Assembly: GCA_022822685.1 (NCBI GenBank)
Contig: JAJEAQ010000361.1
Location: forward strand, 1 to 5,160
Length of the DNA stretch: 5,160 bases
Source of the DNA: Trichodesmium sp. jk18x7bins.61
GTDB lineage: Bacteria; Cyanobacteriota; Cyanobacteriia; Cyanobacteriales; Microcoleaceae
Reading direction: 5' to 3'
This document shows positions 1 to 5,028 of the stretch, in pieces; position 1 is the stretch's first letter; every line of letters begins with the position of its first letter. Position numbers and translations under genes: made by a program. The notes under the pieces are model-generated. The model saw only the letters and a program-made list of their open reading frames with translations, searched no databases and was not told the DNA's origin.

Positions 1-2
1 CA

Positions 3-62
3 CTCCACAGCCACTGTCATCATTATGAACACATGAGCAGAGTGAGAACTAAGACTAACTAG
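3..62 (+). CDS. Group II intron-encoded protein, C-terminal fragment (HNH-like tail)
   Basis: Only the last 19 codons are in the window. The frame at position 3 ends in TAG at 60-62 and reads LHSHCHHYEH, then MSRVRTKTN. The H-x-H-C-H cluster resembles the end of the HNH endonuclease domain of cyanobacterial intron proteins, where a segment of the form LHRHCHD closes the zinc/metal site, and the tail is basic as usual. The frame is preferred because it stays open to the left edge and stops exactly where domain V begins. The family expectation is an N-terminal reverse transcriptase, domain X maturase and C-terminal HNH nuclease used in second-strand cleavage; none of the upstream domains can be seen here. 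The assignment rests on context plus one short motif. Confidence 0.6.
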   Translation, partial: LHSHCHHYEHMSRVRTKTN

Positions 63-96
63 GAGCCGGATGAGATGAAAGTCTCACGTCCGGTTC
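63..96 (+). ncRNA. Group II intron domain V (catalytic hairpin)
   Basis: This is a 34-nt hairpin with every canonical domain V element. The lower stem 63-70 pairs with 89-96, including the usual G-U pair at 65/94. There is a two-nucleotide bulge CG at 87-88. The upper stem 71-75 pairs with 82-86, capped by a GAAA tetraloop at 77-80 closed by a T-G wobble. The catalytic triad AGC sits at 64-66. In group II introns the triad and bulge bind the two catalytic magnesium ions. All pairings are intact, so this part looks capable of splicing. Confidence 0.95.
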
Positions 97-97
97 T

Positions 98-139
98 GAA
101 GGAGAGGCGCCCCGAATAACATCGGGCGTCGACTCTAAC
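98..139 (+). ncRNA. Group II intron domain VI with branch-point A132
   Basis: The hairpin pairs 103-106 with 133-136, 107-109 with 127-129 (one G-U), and 111-115 with 122-126, leaving C110 bulged and a 6-nt loop at 116-121. On the 3' side the unpaired CGA at 130-132 places A132 as the bulged branch-point adenosine, whose 2'-OH would attack the 5' splice site. Seven nucleotides, CTCTAAC, separate it from the inferred 3' splice site after C139. The position fits the usual 7-8 nt spacing. The exact splice site is inferred, not proven. Confidence 0.85.
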
Positions 140-208
140 AAAAAACTTCGTAAATTGAAGAAGAAGTCAGAACCAATTAGGGGGAGATTCAAACCTGCCA
201 CTAATTGA
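140..208 (+). CDS. Possible 3' exon tail of intron-interrupted gene (Lys/Arg-rich C-terminus)
   Basis: Right after the inferred 3' splice site a frame of 22 codons runs to TGA at 206-208. It begins KKLRKLKKKSEPIRGRF and ends KPATN: strongly basic, without a recognisable domain. If the intron interrupts a gene, this is the natural candidate for the end of the 3' exon, although the true frame depends on the 5' exon, which lies outside the window. The intron could instead have landed in intergenic DNA or in another mobile element, making this frame accidental. I do not recognise the protein. The basic composition would suit a nucleic-acid-binding tail, but that is a guess. Confidence 0.3.
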   Translation, partial: KKLRKLKKKSEPIRGRFKPATN

Positions 209-440
209 AGACCAGAAAATTATTAGGTTTGGCGGAGGGTGTGAGCTGATTTGAGATATGATATAGATTGAATTATCAAGCAATCTCATAATCGCGACGA
301 TCGCGTCTGACCATACAGAAAGCTCAAATCCTTAACAATACTCAACTTTAGCCATTTTTTTCAGCCATTTTTTTGTACATCTACTGATGGCCACAACTAT
401 ACCCTTCCCATCAGGCAAATCATCAAAAAAATGGCTTCTT
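209..440. other. Intergenic region between intron exon and methyltransferase
   Basis: No gene is visible on either strand. The left part has small hairpins: AGATTG at 265-270 pairs with CAATCT at 281-286, and CGCGA at 293-297 pairs with TCGCG at 301-305 across a 3-nt loop. The right part holds the AGCCATTTTTTT repeat described separately. It is the 3' flank of both the + strand intron/exon and the minus-strand methyltransferase, so the two transcription units converge here. I see no classic GC-rich hairpin followed by a T tract for either direction. Confidence 0.55.
350..436. repeat. Two direct AGCCATTTTTTT copies opposed by one inverted copy
   Basis: The 12-mer AGCCATTTTTTT occurs at 350-361 and again at 363-374, one base apart, and its exact complement AAAAAAATGGCT lies at 425-436, four bases from the methyltransferase stop codon. 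The single right arm can therefore pair with either left arm. Between the arms sits a second hairpin, CTGATGG 384-390 with CCATCAG 408-414. In methyltransferase RNA this would form a branched 3' structure, possibly acting in termination or RNA stability; no function is shown by the sequence. Confidence 0.65.
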
Positions 441-1241
441 TTACTTAGTTGCTACTACAGCTAAATTCCAAGCGAATTTTTTGAGCAAAGGAAACTTCTT
501 TAATACCCCATCCAAATTTTCTAATCTGCGGTACATTGGTTCTAATCTTTGATGTTCAATAATAATCTTCTTCCAATAACGTTCTTGATTGGGGTTAACT
601 TTTTCAATTAAATAAAACTTGAGAAAAATCCACAGAGTTGCTAACCAAAATGTATCATACTCTGTTTCTGAATAGAGAGATTTGATAAAATTAACAATAT
701 TGATATCCAGAGGCGCTTCATCCTCAGTTCTCACTTTTGTAGCAATCCGCCGATAAACATTAATCACAGGATTATGTTTCAACGGATCCCAAAAACAGGC
801 TTTGCCACCAGGCTTGAGAATGCGGTGCATTTCCCTAATAGCTAACTTTGGATTTGGCAAGTGGTGAAGTAAGTTAGAAGCATAGACAAAATCAAAACTA
901 TTATCAGGAAATTCTAATGCCATGGCATTCATAACTTTACCTTCAACCTTTACACCATTTTTTTCTGCCAACTTCACAGCAATTTCTACCATTCCTGGAG
1001 AATAATCCGTTGCGACACACTGTGCTCCTTTTTTAGCAAAATAAACACTATTTTCACCAGCACCACAACCTAAATCTAATAGATATTTATCTGTCAAGTT
1101 TCCCATTTGTGCCAGAAGAAATCTGTTTTCTGGTGCAGTACAACTTTCAAAATAATCAACTACTCTAATACCCTCAATGTCAAGAGTTGATGCCCAGATA
1201 TCATGAAATGTTCGTTCTTTAGCTAGTATTTCGTCTTGCAT
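441..1241 (-). CDS. Class I SAM-dependent methyltransferase, substrate unknown
   Basis: The 266-residue protein probably transfers a methyl group from S-adenosylmethionine. The Rossmann-type core is clear. The SAM-binding glycine motif LLDLGCGAG is at residues 54-62, the acidic residue that contacts the ribose is probably D79 in ATDYSPGM, the motif IV region FDFVYASNLLHHLPNP is at 116-131, and ILKPGG, typical of this fold, is at 141-146. This is the Methyltransf_11/25 type. The segment 151-178 (WDPLKHNPVINVYRR, then RTEDEAPL) resembles that in small-molecule and lipid methyltransferases of the UbiE-like group. The C-terminal third (about 180-266) is a less conserved extension with a hydrophobic stretch near 198-212. 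The ATG at 1241 lacks a good Shine-Dalgarno sequence, but the next Met (residue 46) would cut into the fold. There is no partner gene nearby to name a substrate. Confidence 0.9.
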   Translation of the reverse strand: MQDEILAKERTFHDIWASTLDIEGIRVVDYFESCTAPENRFLLAQMGNLTDKYLLDLGCGAGENSVYFAKKGAQCVATDYSPGMVEIAVKLAEKNGVKVEGKVMNAMALEFPDNSFDFVYASNLLHHLPNPKLAIREMHRILKPGGKACFWDPLKHNPVINVYRRIATKVRTEDEAPLDINIVNFIKSLYSETEYDTFWLATLWIFLKFYLIEKVNPNQERYWKKIIIEHQRLEPMYRRLENLDGVLKKFPLLKKFAWNLAVVATK

Positions 1242-1529
1242 ATTTTTTAGGAAGTAAGAAGGAAATCAGATTAAATCAAACTTGTTTTAGACAATTAATA
1301 ATAATACTCTCGCCAGGAACTAACATCCCCATCCAAAACCTACCACACTTGTGACTCGCAATTTATCAGTCATCAGTTATTAGTTAAGTAGAGGATAGGT
1401 ATTTGTTTTGAGCAACTTAAATCCCCCACCATACGCCTGATAACTGATAAATGTTAACTAATAACTGTTTCAAGAGGATTGATGGCTAACATCTTATGGC
1501 AAAATAAAAGCCTTCTACCTTCTTGATGT
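1242..1529. other. Gap between leuA and methyltransferase
   Basis: This 288-base gap lies downstream of leuA and upstream of the methyltransferase, both read leftward, so it should hold a leuA terminator and a methyltransferase promoter. I found no classic intrinsic terminator after the leuA stop and no clearly spaced -35/-10 pair; AT-rich TATTAT-like strings near 1300 are too weak to call. Its one clear content is the split inverted repeat at 1361-1467. No small coding frame is convincing. Confidence 0.5.
1361..1467. repeat. Split inverted repeat of the ATCAGTTATTAGTTA type
   Basis: ATTTATCAGT at 1361-1370 is the exact reverse complement of ACTGATAAAT at 1443-1452, and CAGTTATTAGTTAA at 1374-1387 is the exact reverse complement of TTAACTAATAACTG at 1454-1467. 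The two arm pairs come in the order A-B-A'-B', so they cannot nest as one simple hairpin; either pair can form alone, or both as a pseudoknot-like arrangement. Similar TAACTGATAACTG strings are widespread between genes in cyanobacteria. It probably represents a dispersed repeat with a short spacer, of unknown function. Confidence 0.7.
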
Positions 1530-3158
1530 TTAATTTGCTACTATTTCCTCAGCCAGATCGATCTTTTGTGGATGTATTCTCTGTGTATCACTTTGCAAAG
1601 CAGTATAAAGCAGATTTAAAGCATTAACATAAGCCTGAGCTGATGCCACAATAATATCAGTATTGGCAGCATGACCAGAATAAACTCGCCCTTCATGGCG
1701 CAAGCGAATAGTTACTTCCCCAATAGCATCAATACCAGCAGTTACTGACTGTACAGAGAATTCAATTAGATCCTTAGGCACATTCACCACTCGATTAATT
1801 GCCTTGTAAATAGCATCTACAGGCCCTGTGCCAATAGCAGCATCAGTTAATTCCTCTCCACTAAGAGTTCTGATCGTAACTGTAGCAGTGGGGCGAGAAC
1901 GATCTCCACAGGAAACCTGCACCAACTCCAAACGGAATAATTCAGGTGGTTGTTGAATTTCACTATTAACAATAGATTCTAAATCCCAATTGGTGATTTC
2001 TTTCTTTTTGTCTGCCAAGTCTTTAAACTTGAGAAATGCTTTATTAATTTCTTCATCTGAAAGTTCAAATCCAAGCTCTTTAAGGCGAGTTTGGAAAGCA
2101 TGACGACCAGATAGTTTGCCCAAAACAATTTGGTGATCTGTCAACCCAATCAACTGAGCATCCATAATTTCATAAGTCAGCTTATTCTTGATCACCCCAT
2201 CTTGGTGAATACCTGACTCATGGGCAAAGGCGTTAGCTCCAACAATCGCTTTGTTTGGTTGTACCAACATTCCTGTCATTTTAGAAACTAGACGGGATGT
2301 TTTATAAATATGACGAGTATCAATATTAGTGAGTGGTGCTTCTGACTCTGGAGGGCGGCCAAGAAAAGGGTTAAAATATTGTCGCCGAACGTGCAATGCC
2401 ATGACTAACTCTTCCAGAGCAGCATTACCAGCTCGTTCGCCAATACCATTGATAGTACATTCAAGTTGACGAGCACCATTTTTGATAGCTTCTAGGAAGT
2501 TGGCAACTGCTAAACCCAAGTCATTGTGACCATGAACAGAAATAATAGCTTGGTCAATATTAGAAACGTTTTCTTTGATACCTCGGATCAGTGCGCCAAA
2601 TTCACTAGGAGTGGTATAACCTACAGTATCAGGGATATTGACTGTGGCAGCTCCAGCAGCGATCGCTCGCTCCAAAACTTGATAGAGAAATTCAGGATCA
2701 GAGCGAGCCGCATCTTCAGGAGAAAATTCTACGTCGTCTACAAAGCTTTTGGCATAGGCTACCATTTCCGAGGTGATCGCCAATACTTCTTCTCTGCTTT
2801 TCTTGAGTTTGTAGGCTAAGTGAATATCGGAGGTAGCGATAAAGGTATGAATACGAGCTTTGACTGCTGGTTTTAGTGCCTTAGCTGCTGCTTCGATATC
2901 TGCACTGGTTGTTCTTGCCAGACCGCAGATAGTTTGCCCTCCTTCTCTACCCACTGTCTCGGCAATTTTTTGTACTGCTTCAAAATCTCCTGGGCTAGCG
3001 TAGGGGAAACCTGCTTCAATCACATCTACCCCTAGGCGAGATAGTTGTCGAGCTATGGTTAACTTTTCATCTATATTGATAGCTGCACCAGGGGATTGTT
3101 CTCCATCTCGGAGAGTCGTGTCAAAAATAATAATTCGGTCTTGGTTAGTTGTCATCAT
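1530..3158 (-). CDS. leuA: 2-Isopropylmalate synthase (LeuA)
   Basis: LeuA condenses acetyl-CoA with 2-oxoisovalerate to give 2-isopropylmalate, the committed step of leucine synthesis in the cytoplasm (EC 2.3.3.13). The N-terminal HMGL-type TIM barrel starts with the signature DTTLRDGEQSPGA at residues 13-25, containing catalytic R17 and metal ligand D18. Further metal ligands H209 and H211 lie in SVHGHNDLGLAVAN, with GIGERAGNAALEE (238-250) supplying the conserved Asn. FAHESGIHQDG is at 311-321 in the linker domains. Residues of about 405-520 form the LeuA dimerisation/leucine-feedback domain, including GTGPVDAI (443-450). The length of 542 fits cyanobacterial LeuA, somewhat longer than the E. 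coli protein. No lesion is seen. The start is ATG-ATG: the second (5' base at 3155) has better Shine-Dalgarno spacing. No other leu genes are nearby, as is usual in cyanobacteria. Confidence 0.98.
   Translation of the reverse strand: MMTTNQDRIIIFDTTLRDGEQSPGAAINIDEKLTIARQLSRLGVDVIEAGFPYASPGDFEAVQKIAETVGREGGQTICGLARTTSADIEAAAKALKPAVKARIHTFIATSDIHLAYKLKKSREEVLAITSEMVAYAKSFVDDVEFSPEDAARSDPEFLYQVLERAIAAGAATVNIPDTVGYTTPSEFGALIRGIKENVSNIDQAIISVHGHNDLGLAVANFLEAIKNGARQLECTINGIGERAGNAALEELVMALHVRRQYFNPFLGRPPESEAPLTNIDTRHIYKTSRLVSKMTGMLVQPNKAIVGANAFAHESGIHQDGVIKNKLTYEIMDAQLIGLTDHQIVLGKLSGRHAFQTRLKELGFELSDEEINKAFLKFKDLADKKKEITNWDLESIVNSEIQQPPELFRLELVQVSCGDRSRPTATVTIRTLSGEELTDAAIGTGPVDAIYKAINRVVNVPKDLIEFSVQSVTAGIDAIGEVTIRLRHEGRVYSGHAANTDIIVASAQAYVNALNLLYTALQSDTQRIHPQKIDLAEEIVAN
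2659..2666. repeat. HIP1-type octamer GCGATCGC within leuA
   Basis: GCGATCGC is the core of the highly iterated palindrome HIP1, strongly over-represented in many cyanobacterial genomes. Here it sits in the alanine-rich AIAAGAA segment of leuA. Only one perfect copy is seen in the window, with a near copy GATCGCG around 300. It mainly supports a cyanobacterial host. Confidence 0.7.
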
Positions 3159-3461
3159 TTTTCCTCATACTTAATTTTTGTTAGCCAACCCTTCTACTAC
3201 TTTTATACATGAATTTGTCCTGAATTATCTCATGTCCGGTAGCATCATTTGTGTATAATGGAGGTGGACAAAAAAAAGAGGGATATGCTGGAGGCAATCA
3301 CCCTGATTTTACACTTTCATGTCGGCGACAGGCTCAAACGGGACTTGCAGACATGATATTACTTCCAAATCAGATGCGTTTTCACTGCTCTAAACTCCAG
3401 TTAGTAACCGAGGGTGGTAACAAAACAAATGTTTACAATGGGTTTGAAATTGAGTGGGAAA
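3159..3461. other. Upstream region of leuA, probable promoter and leader
   Basis: This gap of about 300 bases separates the cupin stop from the leuA start and must contain the leuA promoter unless both are cotranscribed. On the minus strand a TATAAA about 50 bases before the start (complement near 3203-3208) is a possible -10 box, but without a good -35. On the + strand a perfect TATAAT lies at 3254-3259, also without a -35. An imperfect hairpin can form between TCATGTC 3317-3323 and GACATGA 3350-3356. I see no leucine-rich leader peptide, known riboswitch or NtcA-type GTA-N8-TAC site. A + strand frame starting with GTG at 3251 is not convincing as a gene. Confidence 0.4.
3163..3166 (-). promoter_or_regulatory. 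Shine-Dalgarno site of leuA (GAGG)
   Basis: Read on the minus strand, GAGG precedes four A residues and then the tandem ATGATG. Spacing is 4 nt to the first ATG and 7 nt to the second, so the site favours the second ATG (protein starting MTTNQD) as the main start. Confidence 0.55.
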
Positions 3462-3959
3462 CTATTCTTCATACCAATAGTAATCATCAGAACCATTTGG
3501 TTTTTCTAGTGGTGGGTTTTGTATGTTGACAAACCATATTACTCCTTGAATATCACAGAAAGTATGAGGAACTTTGTGTGGAAAATAAACAGTTTGTCCT
3601 TGTACTGGTTTGATTATGTTATCTCCTACTATTACATAAGATCCTTCAGTAGGATTACTAACTCCACAACGATCTCCCATGATCACATCAACTGCATGAG
3701 AGGCTATATGATAATGTAGTTGATGCATTCCCTTAGCACATGCTATTTGTACTCTAACTTCATCTTTTTTGATATGTAGTACGTCTAACATATCTTTGAT
3801 CCATTCTGCGGGTACTTCTGCTCTAGTAAAATTGTGGTAATCCCAAAATGATAACTCATTCATTAAATCAGGTGAACTAGCAATATAGTCCATTACTTTG
3901 TATGCTAATGTGTATAGTTTATATTCACCTATTGGTTGTTGCACTATTAATTGTTGCAT
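3462..3959 (-). CDS. Small single-domain cupin protein, function unknown
   Basis: The 165-residue protein carries both cupin motifs. Motif 1 is around residues 77-95: G77, then H82-Y-H84, three residues, H88, and six residues to G95. This fits the canonical H-x-H-x3-4-E-x6-G spacing except that His88 stands where Glu is usual. Motif 2 is at 121-136: G121-x5-P127-x-K129-x2-H132-x3-D136, with K for G and D for N. H82, H84, H88 and H132 would be the metal ligands of the beta-barrel. Before the barrel is a helix-rich segment (about 10-65); the C-terminal end is acidic and aromatic (DDYYWYEE). There is no signal peptide or membrane segment, so it is probably cytoplasmic. It could be a metal-dependent dioxygenase, isomerase or ligand sensor; the sequence does not decide. 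The start at 3959 has no strong ribosome site, but the motif region is well inside the frame. Confidence 0.8.
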   Translation of the reverse strand: MQQLIVQQPIGEYKLYTLAYKVMDYIASSPDLMNELSFWDYHNFTRAEVPAEWIKDMLDVLHIKKDEVRVQIACAKGMHQLHYHIASHAVDVIMGDRCGVSNPTEGSYVIVGDNIIKPVQGQTVYFPHKVPHTFCDIQGVIWFVNIQNPPLEKPNGSDDYYWYEE

Positions 3960-4222
3960 AAGGTATTCTTGATTTTTTTTGTGATTACATGAATCATAAA
4001 CTGGAGCTATTAGAAATATCTACCCTGGAATTACTGAATCATCATTTAAACAGAACTTAAACTATATTTAAACCTCGAATGTTGTGATTTACCAGGTCCA
4101 TTTTTCCATAAGCTACTGATACCAAATCCCCCTTAGTAAGAAGGTATTCAAAAAAGTCGAAGTTTTTTCTGTGCATAGGATTTCTGGATGGCTCAAGTAC
4201 TCTATAATCACCGGGATTTGCT
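3960..4222. other. Region upstream of cupin gene, partly decayed transposon DNA
   Basis: No intact gene is visible. The left part, AT-rich with two ATTTAAAC-like strings near 4043-4073, should contain the cupin promoter on the minus strand, but I cannot pick a well-spaced -35/-10 pair. ACCAAATCCCCCTTAGTAA near 4111-4129 resembles half of a dispersed cyanobacterial intergenic repeat. From about 4164 the + strand gives broken fragments (FFCA, then YNHRDLL after a stop) that may be further N-terminal debris of the transposase remnant to the right. I see no terminal inverted repeat marking a left transposon end. Confidence 0.45.
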
Positions 4223-4680
4223 ATGAGTATTGAAGATTTAATGTGGAATGAACAAGAATTAGTGTCGGGAAAACTTATTAAAATTCGAGATTTTACTAGG
4301 GATAAAAAAGTCAAGTTCCACATGGGTTACTGTTTCTGCCAACAGCACAGAATATATTGCTACTAATGACCAGAGTCAATCCAGTAATGATGATAGGGAA
4401 GCGACTCTGAAAGAGGCTCTTGAATTTGAAACCAAAACCAGATGGAAGATTGGAGAATTTTACAGAGAATTAAAGCAGTTAACTGGAATTGAATATTGTC
4501 AATGTCGTGCAGCAAAAATTAAAAAAAAATCATATTGCTTGTGCCATGCTGGTGTGGAATCATTTAAAGAAGTTAGCAAAGATTCTGGGTCAAACTATTT
4601 ATCAAATCAAGCATCAATTATTTTCAAAATATCTAATATATGAATTAAAATATCCTACAATTCAAATGACAGTTATTTAA
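4223..4680 (+). pseudogene. Transposase remnant, C-terminal part, two frameshifts (IS701/IS4-like DDE type)
   Basis: Three frames join into one cyanobacterial DDE transposase C-terminus. Frame 1 (4223-4324) reads MSIEDLMWNEQELVSGKLIK then IRDFTRDKKVKFHM. Removing one G of the run at 4324-4326 continues as VTVSANSTEYIATNDQSQSS, then TRWKIGEFYRELKQLTGIEY. Removing one A of the nine at 4521-4529 continues as NHIACAMLVWNHLKKLAKIL to TAA at 4678-4680. The EFYRELKQ segment carries the expected catalytic Glu (codon 4467-4469) in a Y-x-R-E-x-K-like context of the IS4/IS701 type. The catalytic Asp residues would be upstream, where the sequence is too degraded to read. The reading is by memory of the family, so the exact IS family is uncertain; decay is certain. 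Confidence 0.85.
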
Positions 4681-4776
4681 TTTTTTAGTTACTAACTTGT
4701 CAAAAAATAACAGTTTTTAAGGATAGAGGTATGGCAAACATTGTTGGGCATTTCGGCACCTCGCCACATGAAAAGC

Positions 4777-4800
4777 GTTGGGGTTGGCGTTGGCGTTGGC
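4777..4800 (+). repeat. Four tandem GTTGG(C/G) hexamers
   Basis: Units are GTTGGG at 4777-4782, then GTTGGC at 4783-4788, 4789-4794 and 4795-4800; only the first differs, by one base. The array runs straight into the palindrome, whose first two bases GC are the last two of the array. A further TTGGCGTT follows the palindrome at 4831-4838. Such short arrays expand and shrink by slippage. Confidence 0.85.
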
Positions 4801-4830
4801 ATTCCGCAGGAAAGCTTTCCTGCGGAATGC
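4799..4830. repeat. Perfect 32-bp palindrome, no spacer
   Basis: GCATTCCGCAGGAAAG at 4799-4814 is followed immediately by its exact reverse complement CTTTCCTGCGGAATGC at 4815-4830. With no central spacer it could extrude as a cruciform in DNA, or fold as a stable hairpin in RNA from either strand. It is not followed by a T tract, so it is not a classic terminator. It is best seen as a dispersed palindromic repeat. Confidence 0.95.
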
Positions 4831-4878
4831 TTGGCGTTTCCTTGCGGGACATAAAAAGCGATCACCCAATTTGTGATG

Positions 4879-4892
4879 CGCTATGTATAGCG
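4879..4892. repeat. Short inverted repeat CGCTAT-GT-ATAGCG
   Basis: Six-base arms at 4879-4884 and 4887-4892 are separated by GT. Just left, ATCAC 4861-4865 faces GTGAT 4873-4877. Both pieces resemble building blocks of GC-richer intergenic repeats in filamentous cyanobacteria. Confidence 0.6.
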
Positions 4893-4911
4893 TCTTTGCG
4901 TAAATCCTGTT

Positions 4912-4939
4912 TTGCCTCTTGCCTCAAGACTATTGCCTC
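4912..4939 (+). repeat. TTGCCTC heptamer repeats (STRR-like)
   Basis: TTGCCTC occurs at 4912-4918, 4919-4925 and 4933-4939. The interruption AAGACTA at 4926-4932 is exactly seven bases, so all units stay in the same register, which suggests one decayed unit among four. Short tandem heptamers of this sort are a known feature of heterocyst-forming and other filamentous cyanobacteria. Confidence 0.65.
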
Positions 4940-5028
4940 AACCGTAGAGAGTTAACTTTTGACTTCCGAGAGGCCCTATAACCGAATTCATATCAAGTAT
5001 TATTCCTTCCTGCTTCTTCCTACTTTAG

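Larger units (their letters stand above)
1..139 (+). mobile_element. Group II intron, 3' end (5' part outside window)
   Basis: This is the 3' terminal part of a retroelement-type group II intron. In order it has the end of the intron-encoded protein frame (stop TAG at 60-62), domain V (63-96) and domain VI (about 98-139). The RNA is a self-splicing ribozyme; the encoded reverse transcriptase/maturase assists splicing and retrohoming. The 3' boundary is put at C139 because domain VI ends in AAC there, which matches the usual 3' terminal A-pyrimidine and leaves 7 nt after the proposed branch-point A132. Domains I-III and most of the protein lie left of the window, so intron class cannot be fixed; an HNH-type protein tail would fit the bacterial classes common in cyanobacteria. 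Confidence 0.9.
4681..5028. other. Repeat-rich intergenic region right of transposase remnant
   Basis: There is no convincing gene. After the transposase stop comes an AT-rich stretch (to about 4725) that may include the old right end of the element, though no matching left inverted repeat is visible. A compact, more GC-rich cluster follows: hexamers 4777-4800, palindrome 4799-4830, short palindrome 4879-4892 and heptamers 4912-4939. From 4983 to 5030 the + strand is pyrimidine-rich. The change in composition relative to flanking AT-rich DNA suggests inserted repeat elements. Confidence 0.5.

Noticed and set aside
209..310. Possible tRNA or second intron start near GGCGGAGGGTGTGAGC
   Set aside because: No cloverleaf, T-loop or CCA-like end, and the GTGTG string is not followed by a recognisable intron 5' consensus.
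2526..2819. + strand open frame of 97 codons
   Set aside because: It lies wholly antisense to the conserved barrel of leuA and has no recognisable product.
3159..3461. Leucine leader peptide attenuation for leuA
   Set aside because: Short frames on the minus strand are not rich in leucine codons and no terminator/antiterminator pair with a T tract is visible.
3251..3529. + strand open frame of 92 codons starting with GTG
   Set aside because: It has no recognisable domain, its last 23 codons are antisense to the cupin gene, and no ribosome site supports it.
3519..3719. + strand open frame of 66 codons
   Set aside because: Fully antisense to the cupin CDS, whose motifs show the minus strand is the coding one.
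441..3959. Methyltransferase, leuA and cupin as one operon or biosynthetic cluster
   Set aside because: Same strand, but the gaps are 288 and 303 bases, contain repeats, and no functional link can be read from the proteins.
4057..4323. Minus-strand open frame of 88 codons
   Set aside because: Its first third is antisense to the transposase remnant; no conserved features and no good start signal.
4777..4939. Possible CRISPR array
   Set aside because: The repeats are 6-7 bp tandem units and a palindrome, without regular spacers.
4731..4955. + strand open frame of 74 codons with AAGGA seven bases before ATG
   Set aside because: The ribosome-site-like string is tempting, but the frame reads straight through the hexamer array, palindrome and heptamers, giving low-complexity WGWRWRW; best taken as chance over repeats.
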